Assembly: GCA_040752855.1 (NCBI GenBank)
Contig: JBFMHP010000032.1
Location: 41,113-105,112, forward strand
Origin: JBFMHP01 sp040752855
GTDB lineage: Bacteria; Pseudomonadota; Gammaproteobacteria; RBG-16-57-12
DNA: 64,000 nt
Direction of reading: 5' to 3'
Under the pieces are notes generated by a model. It made no database searches and was not told where the DNA came from. It saw only the letters and a program-made list of their open reading frames with translations. A program made the translations under genes and the position numbers. Below, in pieces: positions 7,457-16,433 of this stretch (positions are counted from its first letter, which is position 1; the number at the start of each line of letters is the position of its first letter).

Positions 7457-10159
7457 ATGATCAGTGCGCTAGTTAAAAAGATTTTCGGCAGCCGCAACGA
7501 ACGGTTGCTCAAGCAAATGAATAAAAGCGTTGCGCGCATCAATGCGCTGGAGTCTGAGTTCAGCGCCCTTTCCGATGATCAACTGCGCGCAAAGACCGCC
7601 GATTTTCGCGCCCGCGTGGCGGCGGGCGAATCCTTGGATAGCCTCTTGCCCGAGGCGTTTGCCGTGGTGCGCGAGGCCAGCAAGCGTGTGCTTGGTCTGC
7701 GCCATTTCGATGTCCAGCTCATCGGTGGGATGACGCTCGACATGGGCAAGATCGCCGAGATGCGCACCGGCGAGGGTAAAACCCTGGTGGCGACCCTGCC
7801 TGCGTATCTCAACGCCCTGACCGGCGAAGGCGTCCATGTGGTGACGGTCAACGACTACCTGGCTCGGCGCGACGCCGAGTGGATGGGCCGCGTCTACGGC
7901 TTCCTTGGCATGAGTACTGGGGTGATCTATTCGGGCCAGAGCCAGGAAGAGAAACGCGCTGCCTACCGCGCGGACATCACCTATGGCACCAACAACGAGT
8001 ATGGGTTCGACTACCTGCGCGACAACATGGCCTTCAGCATGGCTGAAAAGGTGCAGCGCCCGTTGCACTACGCCATCGTCGACGAAGTCGACTCGATCCT
8101 CATCGATGAGGCGCGCACCCCGCTGATCATCTCCGGTCCGGTGGACGAAAGTTCCGATGTTTATCAGAAGATCGACGCGCTGATTCCCCAGCTGGTCCGG
8201 CAACAAGAGGAGACGGGGCCGGGCGATTATTGGGTCGATGAAAAATTGCGCCAGGTCTTTCTCTCCGAGGAGGGACATCAGCACGTGGAAGACCTGCTGA
8301 TGCAGGCGGGGCTGCTGCAGGAAGGCGACAGTCTTTACGATACGGCCAATATCAGCCTGATGCACCATTTGAACGCGGGGCTGCGCGCGCACAACCTCTA
8401 TCAGCGCAATGTGCATTACATCGTGCGTGACGGCAAGATCGTGATCGTCGATGAATTCACCGGTCGCACCATGCCCGGCCGCCGTTGGTCGGAAGGTCTG
8501 CATCAGGCGATCGAGGCCAAAGAGCGGGTGATGATCCAGCAGGAAAATCAGACACTCGCCTCCATCACCTTCCAGAATTATTTCCGCTTGTATGAAAAAC
8601 TCTCCGGTATGACCGGCACCGCCGATACCGAGGCCTTTGAATTCCACCAGATCTACAACCTGGAAGTGGTCGTGATTCCGACCAACAAACCGGTGCAGCG
8701 CAAGGATCACGGCGATCTCGTGTTTCTCAGCAAGCAGGAAAAATACGAAGCGGTGATCGCCGACATCAAGGAATGCAGCGCGCGCAGCCAGCCGGTGCTG
8801 GTCGGTACCGCCTCGATCGACGCCTCGGAGCTGCTCTCAGGCCTATTGAAGAAGGAAGGTATCAAGCACGAGGTGCTCAACGCCAAGCAGCATGAGCGCG
8901 AGGCCGAGATCATCGCCAACGCCGGGATGCCGGGCGCGGTGACCATCGCCACCAACATGGCCGGCCGTGGTACCGACATCGTGCTCGGCGGCAGCCTGGA
9001 CGCCGAGTTCAAGCGCCTGGGTGAAGAGGCCGATGAGTCGGCCAAACGCGCCGCGCGCGAGGCGTGGCAGCAGCGTCACGATCAGGTGTTGCAGGCCGGC
9101 GGTCTGCACGTGATCGGCACCGAGCGCAACGAATCCCGTCGCGTGGACAACCAGTTGCGCGGCCGCTCTGGGCGTCAGGGTGATCCGGGTTCAAGTCGTT
9201 TCTATGTGTCGCTCGAAGACGACTTGATGCGCATCTTCGCCTCGCAGCGCATCGCCGGTTTGATGCAGAAACTCGGCATGCAGCGCGGCGAGTCGATCGA
9301 GCATCCATGGGTCTCGCGCGCCATCGAAAACGCCCAGCGCAAGGTGGAAGGGCACAACTTCGATATCCGCAAACAGCTGCTCGAATACGATGATGTGGCC
9401 AACGATCAGCGCAAGGTGATCTACCAGCAGCGCGATGAGCTGATGGCCGCCGAGGATATCGGTGACACGATCCAGGAGTTGCGCGCGATCGTGGTCAATC
9501 GCCTGATCGACGAGCATATCCCGCCGCAGAGCCTCGAAGAGCAGTGGGATGTGGCCGGGTTGCGCGAGGCGCTGCAAAAGGAGTTCGGCGCCGATCTGGA
9601 CCTTCAGGGTTGGCTCGACGCCGACAAGAATCTGCACGAAGAGCCGCTGCGCGCGCGCATCCTGGAGGAGATCACGCAAGCCTATGTCGCGAAGGAGGCC
9701 GTCACCGGCGCGGCGGTAATGCGTCATTTCGAGAAGGCGGTGATGCTGCAAGTGCTCGATCACTTGTGGAAGGAACACCTGGCGGCGATGGACTATCTGC
9801 GTCAGGGCATCGGCCTGCGCGGCTATGCCGCCAAAAATCCCAAGCAGGAGTACAAGCGGGAGGCCTTCGAGCTGTTCACCCGTCTGTTGAACAATATTCA
9901 ACACGAGGTGATCAAGATCGTTTCACTGGCGCAGGTGCGCACCGAGCAGGATGTCGAGTCGGTGGAGGCGCAACGCCGCGCTAAGGCGGAGGTCGAACTC
10001 AAGCACGAGGAGGTTGCGGCGATCGGCAAGCCGTCCGAGGAGCCGGCCGAGGCCGAATCACAGACCTACGTGCGCGAAGGCCAGAAGGTCGGGCGCAACG
10101 ATCCGTGTCCCTGCGGCTCGGGGAAGAAGTACAAGCATTGCCACGGGGCGCTGAGTTGA
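7457..10159 (+). CDS. secA: preprotein translocase ATPase SecA
   Basis: Motor ATPase of 900 residues that pushes preproteins through SecYEG. Walker A MRTGEGKTLVATLP is near residue 103, and DEVDSILIDEARTPLIISG carries Walker B. NBD2 motifs include VLVGTASID and NMAGRGTDIVLGG, then RNESRRVDNQLRGRSGRQGD. The scaffold and wing domains follow. The C-terminal SEC-C tail RNDPCPCGSGKKYKHCHG keeps the CxC...CH zinc motif that binds SecB and phospholipid. The length is standard for proteobacteria. No secM-like gene precedes it; its upstream neighbour is the M23 peptidase. Confidence 0.98.
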   Translation: MISALVKKIFGSRNERLLKQMNKSVARINALESEFSALSDDQLRAKTADFRARVAAGESLDSLLPEAFAVVREASKRVLGLRHFDVQLIGGMTLDMGKIAEMRTGEGKTLVATLPAYLNALTGEGVHVVTVNDYLARRDAEWMGRVYGFLGMSTGVIYSGQSQEEKRAAYRADITYGTNNEYGFDYLRDNMAFSMAEKVQRPLHYAIVDEVDSILIDEARTPLIISGPVDESSDVYQKIDALIPQLVRQQEETGPGDYWVDEKLRQVFLSEEGHQHVEDLLMQAGLLQEGDSLYDTANISLMHHLNAGLRAHNLYQRNVHYIVRDGKIVIVDEFTGRTMPGRRWSEGLHQAIEAKERVMIQQENQTLASITFQNYFRLYEKLSGMTGTADTEAFEFHQIYNLEVVVIPTNKPVQRKDHGDLVFLSKQEKYEAVIADIKECSARSQPVLVGTASIDASELLSGLLKKEGIKHEVLNAKQHEREAEIIANAGMPGAVTIATNMAGRGTDIVLGGSLDAEFKRLGEEADESAKRAAREAWQQRHDQVLQAGGLHVIGTERNESRRVDNQLRGRSGRQGDPGSSRFYVSLEDDLMRIFASQRIAGLMQKLGMQRGESIEHPWVSRAIENAQRKVEGHNFDIRKQLLEYDDVANDQRKVIYQQRDELMAAEDIGDTIQELRAIVVNRLIDEHIPPQSLEEQWDVAGLREALQKEFGADLDLQGWLDADKNLHEEPLRARILEEITQAYVAKEAVTGAAVMRHFEKAVMLQVLDHLWKEHLAAMDYLRQGIGLRGYAAKNPKQEYKREAFELFTRLLNNIQHEVIKIVSLAQVRTEQDVESVEAQRRAKAEVELKHEEVAAIGKPSEEPAEAESQTYVREGQKVGRNDPCPCGSGKKYKHCHGALS

Positions 10160-10193
10160 ACGGCGCGCCCGTTCGCGCGCGAAGGATGGCGCG

Positions 10194-10541
10194 CTACATG
10201 ATCTTGCTGTCGAGATCGTAGAGCTTTTTCCGCTGTTCTTGGTCGGGCGCGGCGTGTTGTTTCAAGTAGGGTAGCAGCCGCGCCTTCTCATCACTGCTCA
10301 GGCCGCCCTTCATTTGCTGATGGTTCAGGCCGCGCTCCATCAAGGTCAACAAACGTTCCCACTGAAAATACTGGTACCTGGCGGGGTTGACGGGGGAATG
10401 GCAGCCTCCGCACTTTGTGCTGTAGAGCTGCGCCTCTTCCGTGCCCGCATCGGGCAGGCCTGCGCAAGCCGTTAGGAGCGCGCTCAAGCTCGCGGCAGCG
10501 AGGATGGTCCGGGTACGGGGGTTTGCGGGTGATCTGCGCAC
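10194..10541 (-). CDS. small cytochrome c-like lipoprotein
   Basis: 115-residue protein with an N-terminal hydrophobic segment ending in LLTACAG, a lipobox, so probably a lipoprotein. It carries one CxxCH haem-binding motif (KCGGCHSP, around residues 44-50). No distal Met ligand is certain, though several Met occur (LMERGLNHQQMKGG). A helical C-terminus follows. It is the last gene of a minus-strand run with a histidine kinase and response regulator, 24 bases after the regulator stop, so the three are likely co-transcribed. Function unknown; the context hints at redox sensing or a redox-responsive product. Confidence 0.7.
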   Translation of the reverse strand: MRRSPANPRTRTILAAASLSALLTACAGLPDAGTEEAQLYSTKCGGCHSPVNPARYQYFQWERLLTLMERGLNHQQMKGGLSSDEKARLLPYLKQHAAPDQEQRKKLYDLDSKIM

Positions 10542-10565
10542 GTTGGGTCTCCGTGATGCGTGAGG

Positions 10566-11918
10566 TTATTGCAGGTGATACTTTTCCAGCCGGTAATCCA
10601 GCGTGTGGCGCGTGATGCCGAGCAGGCGGGCGGCCTGGGTCTTGTTGCCGTGCGTGCGCTGTAAGGCCTGTTCGAGCAGGGCTTGCTCCAGTTCCGCGAG
10701 GTTTACGCCTTCGGGCGGCAGTTCCCATTTGCGCACCGCGGCCGGCTGGTTGGCGGCGAGGTCGAATTGGATCAGCTCCGGGGTGAGTTCGCGCCCGCCG
10801 TAGAGCAGCGCCCAGCGCTCGCAGAGGTTCTTCAACTGGCGCACGTTGCCGGGCCACGGGTGATTTTCCAGGGACTTGGCGGCGGCGGGCGTGAGCGTGC
10901 AGGGTTTGCGGTTGTGGTTGGCCGCGCCCTGGGCGATGAACCGGTTGGCCAGCGGCACGATGTCCTCGCGGCGCTCGCGCAGGGCCGGCAGATTGAGCGT
11001 GATGACGCTCAGGCGGTAATAGAGATCCTCGCGGAATTCACCTTCCTGCATCATGCTGTGCAGATTGCGATGGGTGGCGGCGATGACGCGCACGTCGACC
11101 TGGCGCGGGGTGTCGGCGCCGATCGCTTGGATCTCGCCTTCTTGCAGAAAGCGCAGCAGCTTGACCTGGGCGTTGAGCGGCAGGTCGCCGATTTCATCCA
11201 GCAGCAAAGTGCCGCCGTTGGCGGCGAGGATGCGCCCTTCGCGCGCGTGGATGGCGCCGGTGAAGGCCCCCTTGGTGTGACCGAACAATTCGGCTTCGAC
11301 CAGGTGCTCGGGCAGCGCGCCGCAATTGACCACCACCCAAGGCCCGTTGGCGCGCTTGGAGTGCTTGTGGATGGAGAGCGCCAAGTGTTCCTTGCCGGTG
11401 CCGGTTTCGCCGCAGATCAGCACGCTGGCGTCGGTGTCGGCGATGCTCATCGCCTGGGTGTAGACGGCCTGCACCGGCGCCGCGCTGCTCTGGAGCTCTT
11501 CCAATTGCCGCGTGGCGAGCGCCTGGCGCAGGCGGCGGTTCTCGCCCTTGAGTTCCGCGACCTTTAGCGCGCGGCTGAGGGATGACAGGATCTGTTCTTC
11601 GCGGAAGGGTTTGACCAGGAAATCGAAGGCACCGGTCTTCATGATCTCGACCGCGCCTTCGACGCTGGCATAAGCGGTCATCACGATGACGATGGCCGCC
11701 GGGTCGAGTTCCAGTACCCGTTGCAGCAAGGCGCGCCCATCGGTCAGCGGCATGCGCAGGTCGGTGAGCAGGAGGTCGGGGGAGTGTTCTTGGAACAGCT
11801 TCAGGGCCTCGGTGCCATGACGGGCCTGCAGGGTACGATAGCCGGCGTCTTCCAGCTGCATCGCCAGGACTTCGCGGATACCGGCATCGTCATCGGCAAT
11901 CAGGATCAGGGGGGACAT
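10566..11918 (-). CDS. sigma54-dependent response regulator (NtrC family)
   Basis: 450-residue activator with three domains. The receiver domain has phospho-acceptor Asp53 in LLLTDLRMP and the conserved Lys in FLVKPFR. The AAA+ domain has Walker A GETGTGKEH, the sigma54-contacting GAFTGA loop and Walker B GGTLLLDEIGDLP. A Fis-type helix-turn-helix lies at the C-terminus (NKTQAARLLGITRHTLDYRLEKY). It lies one base downstream of the histidine kinase stop and is certainly its partner. Targets are not visible. The gene pair sits between secA and argJ, where many relatives have none, so it looks like a lineage-specific insertion. Confidence 0.92.
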   Translation of the reverse strand: MSPLILIADDDAGIREVLAMQLEDAGYRTLQARHGTEALKLFQEHSPDLLLTDLRMPLTDGRALLQRVLELDPAAIVIVMTAYASVEGAVEIMKTGAFDFLVKPFREEQILSSLSRALKVAELKGENRRLRQALATRQLEELQSSAAPVQAVYTQAMSIADTDASVLICGETGTGKEHLALSIHKHSKRANGPWVVVNCGALPEHLVEAELFGHTKGAFTGAIHAREGRILAANGGTLLLDEIGDLPLNAQVKLLRFLQEGEIQAIGADTPRQVDVRVIAATHRNLHSMMQEGEFREDLYYRLSVITLNLPALRERREDIVPLANRFIAQGAANHNRKPCTLTPAAAKSLENHPWPGNVRQLKNLCERWALLYGGRELTPELIQFDLAANQPAAVRKWELPPEGVNLAELEQALLEQALQRTHGNKTQAARLLGITRHTLDYRLEKYHLQ

Positions 11919-11919
11919 C

Positions 11920-13032
11920 TCATGCCTCGGGAATCTTCAGGATGAATTTGGTAACGCCGTTTTCGCTCTCACACCCCAGTGTACCATTGTGCGCCTCGGC
12001 GATGCGCGCCCCGATGGCCAGGCCGAGTCCGGTGCCCTCGGCGCGGGTGGTGAAAAACGGTTCGAACAAATGGATTTTTACCTCGAAGGGAATGGTCGGC
12101 CCCTCGTTTTCCACGATCAGTTCCCAGTGCCCCTGCTGGAAGCGGGACTGAAGCTTGATGACGCTGCCGGCGGTGGCGAAGTCGATGGCGTTGAGCAGCA
12201 GATTCATGACCAATTGACGCAACTGGTCCTCGTCGCCCAGGATCTGCCGGGCGCCCGTGTTATCCAGCGCCAGCTGTATCGAGAGATTGTGGTCGAGGGC
12301 TTGTTGCTGGAGCGAATCGGTGAGCAGGGTGAGCAACGGCTCGGGATTCAGCGGCGTGAGCGTGGTGCTCGGCGGCTTGGCAAACAGCAGCACATGGGTG
12401 GTGATTTCGTCGAGTCGGGCGATCTCGCTTTGCAGCCGGCCGAGCAGGATTTCTCCGCGCTCCGGATGGGTGTGGAGGGTGCGGCGCAGCAGATCGACCG
12501 CCCCCTGCATGCTGGTCAGAGGGTTGCGGATCTCATGCGCGATGCCGGCGGCCATGTGTCCGAGCGCGGCCAGTTGCTCGGCGCGGCGCGCCCGTTCGTA
12601 GCTGGCCTTGAGCTGCTGGAGCGCGTGGTCGCGTTCCTGCGCGGTGCGCCGGTGTTTTTCCAGCTCATCGCGAATCCGGTCGCGCAGCCAGCCGGTGGTC
12701 GTGCCCACCACCAGCAGCAGCACCATGTCGCTGATCACCGGGATGTTGAACATGTATTCGATATGCAGGTGCGGCACCAGATAATGCGGATATAGCGCCG
12801 CGGCCACGCAGCCGATGCCGATCCCGCCGTAGAGTCCGGCGACGAATCCGGCCAAGATCACCGGTATGAAAAACAGCTTCTGGGTGGTGACCATGAGAAA
12901 TGACATTTCCGGGATCACCATGCTGTTGTGGGCGATGGTGATGCCGGTCAGCAGGCTGATGATGATGGTCCACTGCGTGCGCTTCGAGAACTCGAAAAAA
13001 AGGTAGGCGATGGAGTGTACTTTGTATTTCAT
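11920..13032 (-). CDS. membrane sensor histidine kinase
   Basis: 370-residue kinase. About four hydrophobic segments in the first 115 residues form a compact membrane sensor resembling small integral-membrane sensor domains. A coiled-coil linker follows, then HisKA with phospho-acceptor His166 in AAGIAHEIRNPLTSM. The HATPase domain carries the N box (LLLNAIDFA) and G boxes (GTGLGLAIGARI). I place the start at the ATG at 13032 (MKYKVHSIAY); longer reading adds 69 residues with no domain character that overlap the argJ start region. It is directly followed by the NtrC-type regulator. The signal it senses is unknown. Confidence 0.85.
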   Translation of the reverse strand: MKYKVHSIAYLFFEFSKRTQWTIIISLLTGITIAHNSMVIPEMSFLMVTTQKLFFIPVILAGFVAGLYGGIGIGCVAAALYPHYLVPHLHIEYMFNIPVISDMVLLLVVGTTTGWLRDRIRDELEKHRRTAQERDHALQQLKASYERARRAEQLAALGHMAAGIAHEIRNPLTSMQGAVDLLRRTLHTHPERGEILLGRLQSEIARLDEITTHVLLFAKPPSTTLTPLNPEPLLTLLTDSLQQQALDHNLSIQLALDNTGARQILGDEDQLRQLVMNLLLNAIDFATAGSVIKLQSRFQQGHWELIVENEGPTIPFEVKIHLFEPFFTTRAEGTGLGLAIGARIAEAHNGTLGCESENGVTKFILKIPEA

Positions 13033-13159
13033 GCCAGTGCGCGAAGTGAAGTAGAATGCCGCAATTTGCGGTGGTTTCAGTGTATCATTGCTGCGTCCGG
13101 CGCCGAAAGCGGACGGATGCAGCGCGCGTGTGATTTGATGTTTTTCGGAGGAATGAAAG

Positions 13160-14380
13160 ATGGCAGTTGGGCTCACTGGTTTGCCCGAGATGTACCCGGT
13201 GGCGGGTGTGCGGTTAGGTACGACATGCGCGGGGATCAAGCGTCAAAACCGACGCGATCTGGTGCTGATCGAAATCGCTTCCGGCGCGAGTTGCGCGGCG
13301 GTGTACACTCGTAACGCCTTCTGCGCCGCTCCGGTGCTCGTTGCCCGGGAGCATCAGGCCAAGGCCGCGCCGCGTTATCTGCTGATCAATACCGGCAATG
13401 CGAATGCCGGCACCGGCCGGCAGGGGCTGGAGGATGCGTTGAGCTGCTGCCGCAAGGCCGCCGAGGTCGCCGGCTGCGCGCCGGAGGCGATCCTGCCGTT
13501 TTCCACCGGCGTAATCGGCGAACCGCTGCCGGTCAATACCATCGGCAACGCCATCCCTGCCGCGTACGCCAAGCTCACGGAGCAGGGCTGGACGGATGCG
13601 GCCCACGGCATCATGACGACCGACACGGTGCCCAAGGGTGCCTCCAGGCGCATCGAGATCGACGGGCACACCGTCACGGTGACCGGTATCGCCAAGGGGT
13701 CGGGCATGATCCGGCCCGATATGGCGACCATGCTAGCCTATGTCGCCACTGATGCAAAACTGCCGCAGGCGTTGCTGCAGCACTGTTTGCGCGATGCGGT
13801 CGAACACTCGTTCAACCGGATCACGGTCGACGGCGATACCTCCACCAATGATGCCTGCGTGCTGATTGCCACCGGGCGCAGCAGCCTGCCGGTGGTGGAG
13901 TCCGCCTCGGCCCTCGCTTATGCGCGCATTTATGCCGCGGTGCGCGAAGTCTGCGAAGAGCTGGCGCAGAAGATCGTGCGCGACGGCGAGGGCGCGACCA
14001 AGTTGATCACCATTGATGTGAGCGAGGCGGCGGATGAACAGGAATGCGCGGCCGTGGCCTACACCGTGGCGCATTCGCCCTTGGTGAAGACGGCATTCTT
14101 CGCCAGCGATCCGAACTGGGGGCGCATTCTCGCGGCGGTCGGCCGCGCGGGGTTGCGCAATCTGGCGCTGGAGAAGATCGAGATCTATCTGGACGATGTC
14201 TGCATCGTGCGTGACGGCGGCCGCGCCAAAGACTATACCGAGGCGGCCGGGCGTGAAGTCATGGCCCGCGATGAGATTGCTATCCGCATCAAGCTCGGAC
14301 GCGGTGCGGCGCGCACGCGGGTGTGGACCTGCGATTTCAGCTACGACTATGTGAAGATCAATGCCGAGTATCGCACCTAA
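13160..14380 (+). CDS. argJ: bifunctional glutamate N-acetyltransferase / amino-acid acetyltransferase
   Basis: ArgJ of 406 residues transfers acetyl from N-acetylornithine to glutamate in the cyclic arginine pathway. It is self-cleaving: the GSGMIRPDMATML segment contains the nucleophile Thr190 at the alpha/beta cleavage point. The oxyanion-hole Thr-Gly (PFSTGVIGE, near residues 116-117) is present. The C-terminal beta part ends YDYVKINAEYRT, as usual. The start ATG at 13160 follows a good CGGAGGA site; upstream in-frame ORF extension belongs to the divergent kinase region. The order secA...argJ-Nudix is common in gammaproteobacteria. Confidence 0.96.
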   Translation: MAVGLTGLPEMYPVAGVRLGTTCAGIKRQNRRDLVLIEIASGASCAAVYTRNAFCAAPVLVAREHQAKAAPRYLLINTGNANAGTGRQGLEDALSCCRKAAEVAGCAPEAILPFSTGVIGEPLPVNTIGNAIPAAYAKLTEQGWTDAAHGIMTTDTVPKGASRRIEIDGHTVTVTGIAKGSGMIRPDMATMLAYVATDAKLPQALLQHCLRDAVEHSFNRITVDGDTSTNDACVLIATGRSSLPVVESASALAYARIYAAVREVCEELAQKIVRDGEGATKLITIDVSEAADEQECAAVAYTVAHSPLVKTAFFASDPNWGRILAAVGRAGLRNLALEKIEIYLDDVCIVRDGGRAKDYTEAAGREVMARDEIAIRIKLGRGAARTRVWTCDFSYDYVKINAEYRT

Positions 14381-14410
14381 GATGTTTCGGCACCCAAGGC
14401 CGCCGCAAGC

Positions 14411-15358
14411 GTGAAACGTGAGCTGCATGTGGCCGCGGCGGTGATCCGCGATGCCGAGGGTCGTGTGCTCATCACCCAGCGGCCGCCGCACAAGCATCAG
14501 GGCGGTTGCTGGGAGTTTCCCGGCGGCAAGGTGGAGGCGGAGGAATCCGTCGAGCAGGCCTTGCGGCGCGAACTCGAGGAGGAGCTGGGCATCCGCGTGC
14601 TCGAGGCCGAGCCGTTGATCCGCATCCCGTATGAATACCCGGAGCATCGCGTGGTGCTCGACGTCTGGCAGGTCATGCGGTTTGAAGGAGAGGCGCACGG
14701 GCGCGAAGGCCAGCCGCTGCGCTGGGTGGGAAGCGATGACTTGCGCGCCTATACCTTTCCTGCGGCGAATCTGCCGATCATCGCGGCGGCGCGGCTGCCC
14801 GACCGCTATCTGATCACCCCGGAGCCCGGCGGGGATGCTTCGCGTTTCCTGCTGCTGCTCGAGCAATCGTTACGCAGTGGCATCCGCCTGGTGCAGCTGC
14901 GCTGCAAGACGTTGGGCGAATCCTCGTATGTGAAATTGGCGCGTCAGGCGCTCGAACTCTGCGCGCGGTATCGCGCGCAACTGCTGCTTAACGCCGCGCC
15001 TGAACTGCTGGTGGAGGTGCCGGCGCACGGGGTGCATTTGAGCAGCGCGCAGCTGTGGTCCCATCAAACACGTCCGGTCGCCGCCGATCAGTGGCTTGCA
15101 GCTTCCTGTCACACGGAACGGGATTTGCACCATGCTCGCGCCATCGGGGTGGATTTCGCCGTTGTTTCGCCGGTGCACGCCACCGCAACGCATCCTGATG
15201 CGGCGCCGTTGGGCTGGGAGTCTTTCGCGCGCTTGGCCGCCCAGGCCGGCATGCCGGTCTATGCCCTGGGCGGAATGGGATTGCAGCATCTGGCGCAGGC
15301 CAAGCGCTGCGGCGCGCAGGGTATCGCCGCCATCTCGGCCCTGTGGGGCGCGCATTGA
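14411..15358 (+). CDS. Nudix hydrolase fused to a ThiE-like domain
   Basis: Two-domain protein of 315 residues. The N-terminal Nudix domain resembles MutT and has a perfect Nudix box: Gly37 starts GKVEAEESVEQAL, followed by RRELEEELGI. It would hydrolyse oxidised dNTPs such as 8-oxo-dGTP. From about residue 135 a thiamine-phosphate-synthase-like TIM barrel follows (YLITPEP, LVQLRCK, GVHLSS, then a C-terminal ALGGMG). The same fusion is known in Pseudomonas next to argJ. Whether the ThiE half is active is doubtful because it is shortened. The start is a GTG 30 bases after argJ, so one transcript is likely. Confidence 0.9.
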   Translation: MKRELHVAAAVIRDAEGRVLITQRPPHKHQGGCWEFPGGKVEAEESVEQALRRELEEELGIRVLEAEPLIRIPYEYPEHRVVLDVWQVMRFEGEAHGREGQPLRWVGSDDLRAYTFPAANLPIIAAARLPDRYLITPEPGGDASRFLLLLEQSLRSGIRLVQLRCKTLGESSYVKLARQALELCARYRAQLLLNAAPELLVEVPAHGVHLSSAQLWSHQTRPVAADQWLAASCHTERDLHHARAIGVDFAVVSPVHATATHPDAAPLGWESFARLAAQAGMPVYALGGMGLQHLAQAKRCGAQGIAAISALWGAH

Positions 15359-15428
15359 GGAACCGCTGATTTATTAGAGGTTCCGTGCTCCGAAAATTCC
15401 CGGATGGGATTATTCAGAGCATCCTAAA

Positions 15429-15608
15429 TCAATGACGGGGTTCCGGCTCGGGCGGGGCGGGTTCACCCGGGATGCGATGGGACTCACTCGCCCATTCGCC
15501 GAGGTCGATCAGCTGACAGCGGCGGCTGCAAAATGGCCGTGTGGGGTTGTCAGGCGACCACGGCACTTCCTTCCCGCACTGCGGACATTTGACCTTCAGA
15601 TCGCGCAT
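15429..15608 (-). CDS. yacG: DNA gyrase inhibitor YacG
   Basis: A 59-residue protein short enough to be missed by length filters. It reads MRDLKVKCPQCGKEVPW, then RPFCSRRCQLIDLGEWASE, exactly the YacG pattern with four zinc ligands (Cys8, Cys11, Cys27, Cys31). A proline-rich acidic tail follows. E. coli YacG binds GyrB and inhibits DNA gyrase. The gene overlaps the 3' end of zapD by 13 bases, as part of the pilD-coaE-zapD-yacG run. The start is the ATG whose complement lies at 15606-15608. Confidence 0.93.
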   Translation of the reverse strand: MRDLKVKCPQCGKEVPWSPDNPTRPFCSRRCQLIDLGEWASESHRIPGEPAPPEPEPRH

Positions 15609-16390
15609 AGCGTGAGTTGGAAACGGATGTTCCGGTTGGCTTGCTGCGGGCGCTGTGTCAGCGACGGTTCCATGAAACGCACGGTGAAGCGGTGGCGTCC
15701 GGCGCTGATCTCGGGGAACAGCGTTTGCTCGCCCGACAAGGTGACGCGGATTAGCTGGTAGTGGGTGGTGCTGTCCAGCGACTCCTGGAAAAAGCCGTTT
15801 TCGGCCTCGACGTTTTTGGGGATGGCGCTTTTGCGGATCAGGCTGATCAGCAACTCGTTGGATTGCCGCACGGACTGCAGGGCCTGGTACCAGGTTTTCA
15901 GTTCGTATTGGCGCGTCTCGGCGGGTTGCTCCAGCCAGTAATGGAGCATGGGCAGATCGAAGTCGCAGGTGCCGCCGGCGATGCTGGCGCGCTGGCGCAT
16001 GGAGTTGAGCAGTTCATTCTGGCGCAGTTCCTGGCCGAAGATGCCGCTGCTGCTGAGCAGCTGGTCGGAGTAGATCGAAAGCTCGTGCAGAATCTTCTCC
16101 AATTGCGCGATATCGACGCCGCGCACCTCCTTCAGCCGGCTGAGGTTGGCGGTGTGGCGCTCCATTTCCTTGACGTATTCCTTTTTGAGGTCGGCGCGGT
16201 TGAGCACGCTGAGCGTTTCCAGCAGCGCCTCGAGCGCGCTGCGGCTGTCCCAGGTGGTTTTGCCTGCCAGGAAATGGTCGCTCTTCTGGAACAGATGTTC
16301 CAGTCGCAACAAAGTTCTCACGCGCTCATTGAGCGGTTGTTCGAAAACAATGGTCTGTGACACCGGTGGTTCCGTGGTTGTGCTTGTCAA
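15596..16390 (-). CDS. zapD: cell division protein ZapD
   Basis: ZapD (DUF1342) of 264 residues, an FtsZ-bundling protein that binds the FtsZ C-terminal peptide at mid-cell. Family features are the N-terminal IVFEQPLNERVRTLLRLEHLF, the helical domain with WDSRSALEALLETLSVLNRADLK in its middle, and a C-terminal beta domain with RFMEPSLTQRPQ. No signal or membrane segment. It sits between coaE and yacG on the minus strand, the usual gammaproteobacterial order, with 43 bases to coaE and an overlap with yacG. Confidence 0.95.
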   Translation of the reverse strand: MTSTTTEPPVSQTIVFEQPLNERVRTLLRLEHLFQKSDHFLAGKTTWDSRSALEALLETLSVLNRADLKKEYVKEMERHTANLSRLKEVRGVDIAQLEKILHELSIYSDQLLSSSGIFGQELRQNELLNSMRQRASIAGGTCDFDLPMLHYWLEQPAETRQYELKTWYQALQSVRQSNELLISLIRKSAIPKNVEAENGFFQESLDSTTHYQLIRVTLSGEQTLFPEISAGRHRFTVRFMEPSLTQRPQQANRNIRFQLTLCAI

Positions 16391-16433
16391 GCCGGTAATT
16401 GTCTAACACTTTGCCGGTTCTGACAAACCCCTT

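Noticed and set aside
10160..10193. GC-rich inverted repeats after secA as a terminator
   Set aside because: GCGCGC runs pair in several ways but no T tract follows; likely composition effect.
12928..13159. Upstream extensions of argJ and of the histidine kinase into each other
   Set aside because: The two longer ORFs overlap divergently; the ATGs at 13160 and 13032 give family-like N-termini and leave room for promoters.
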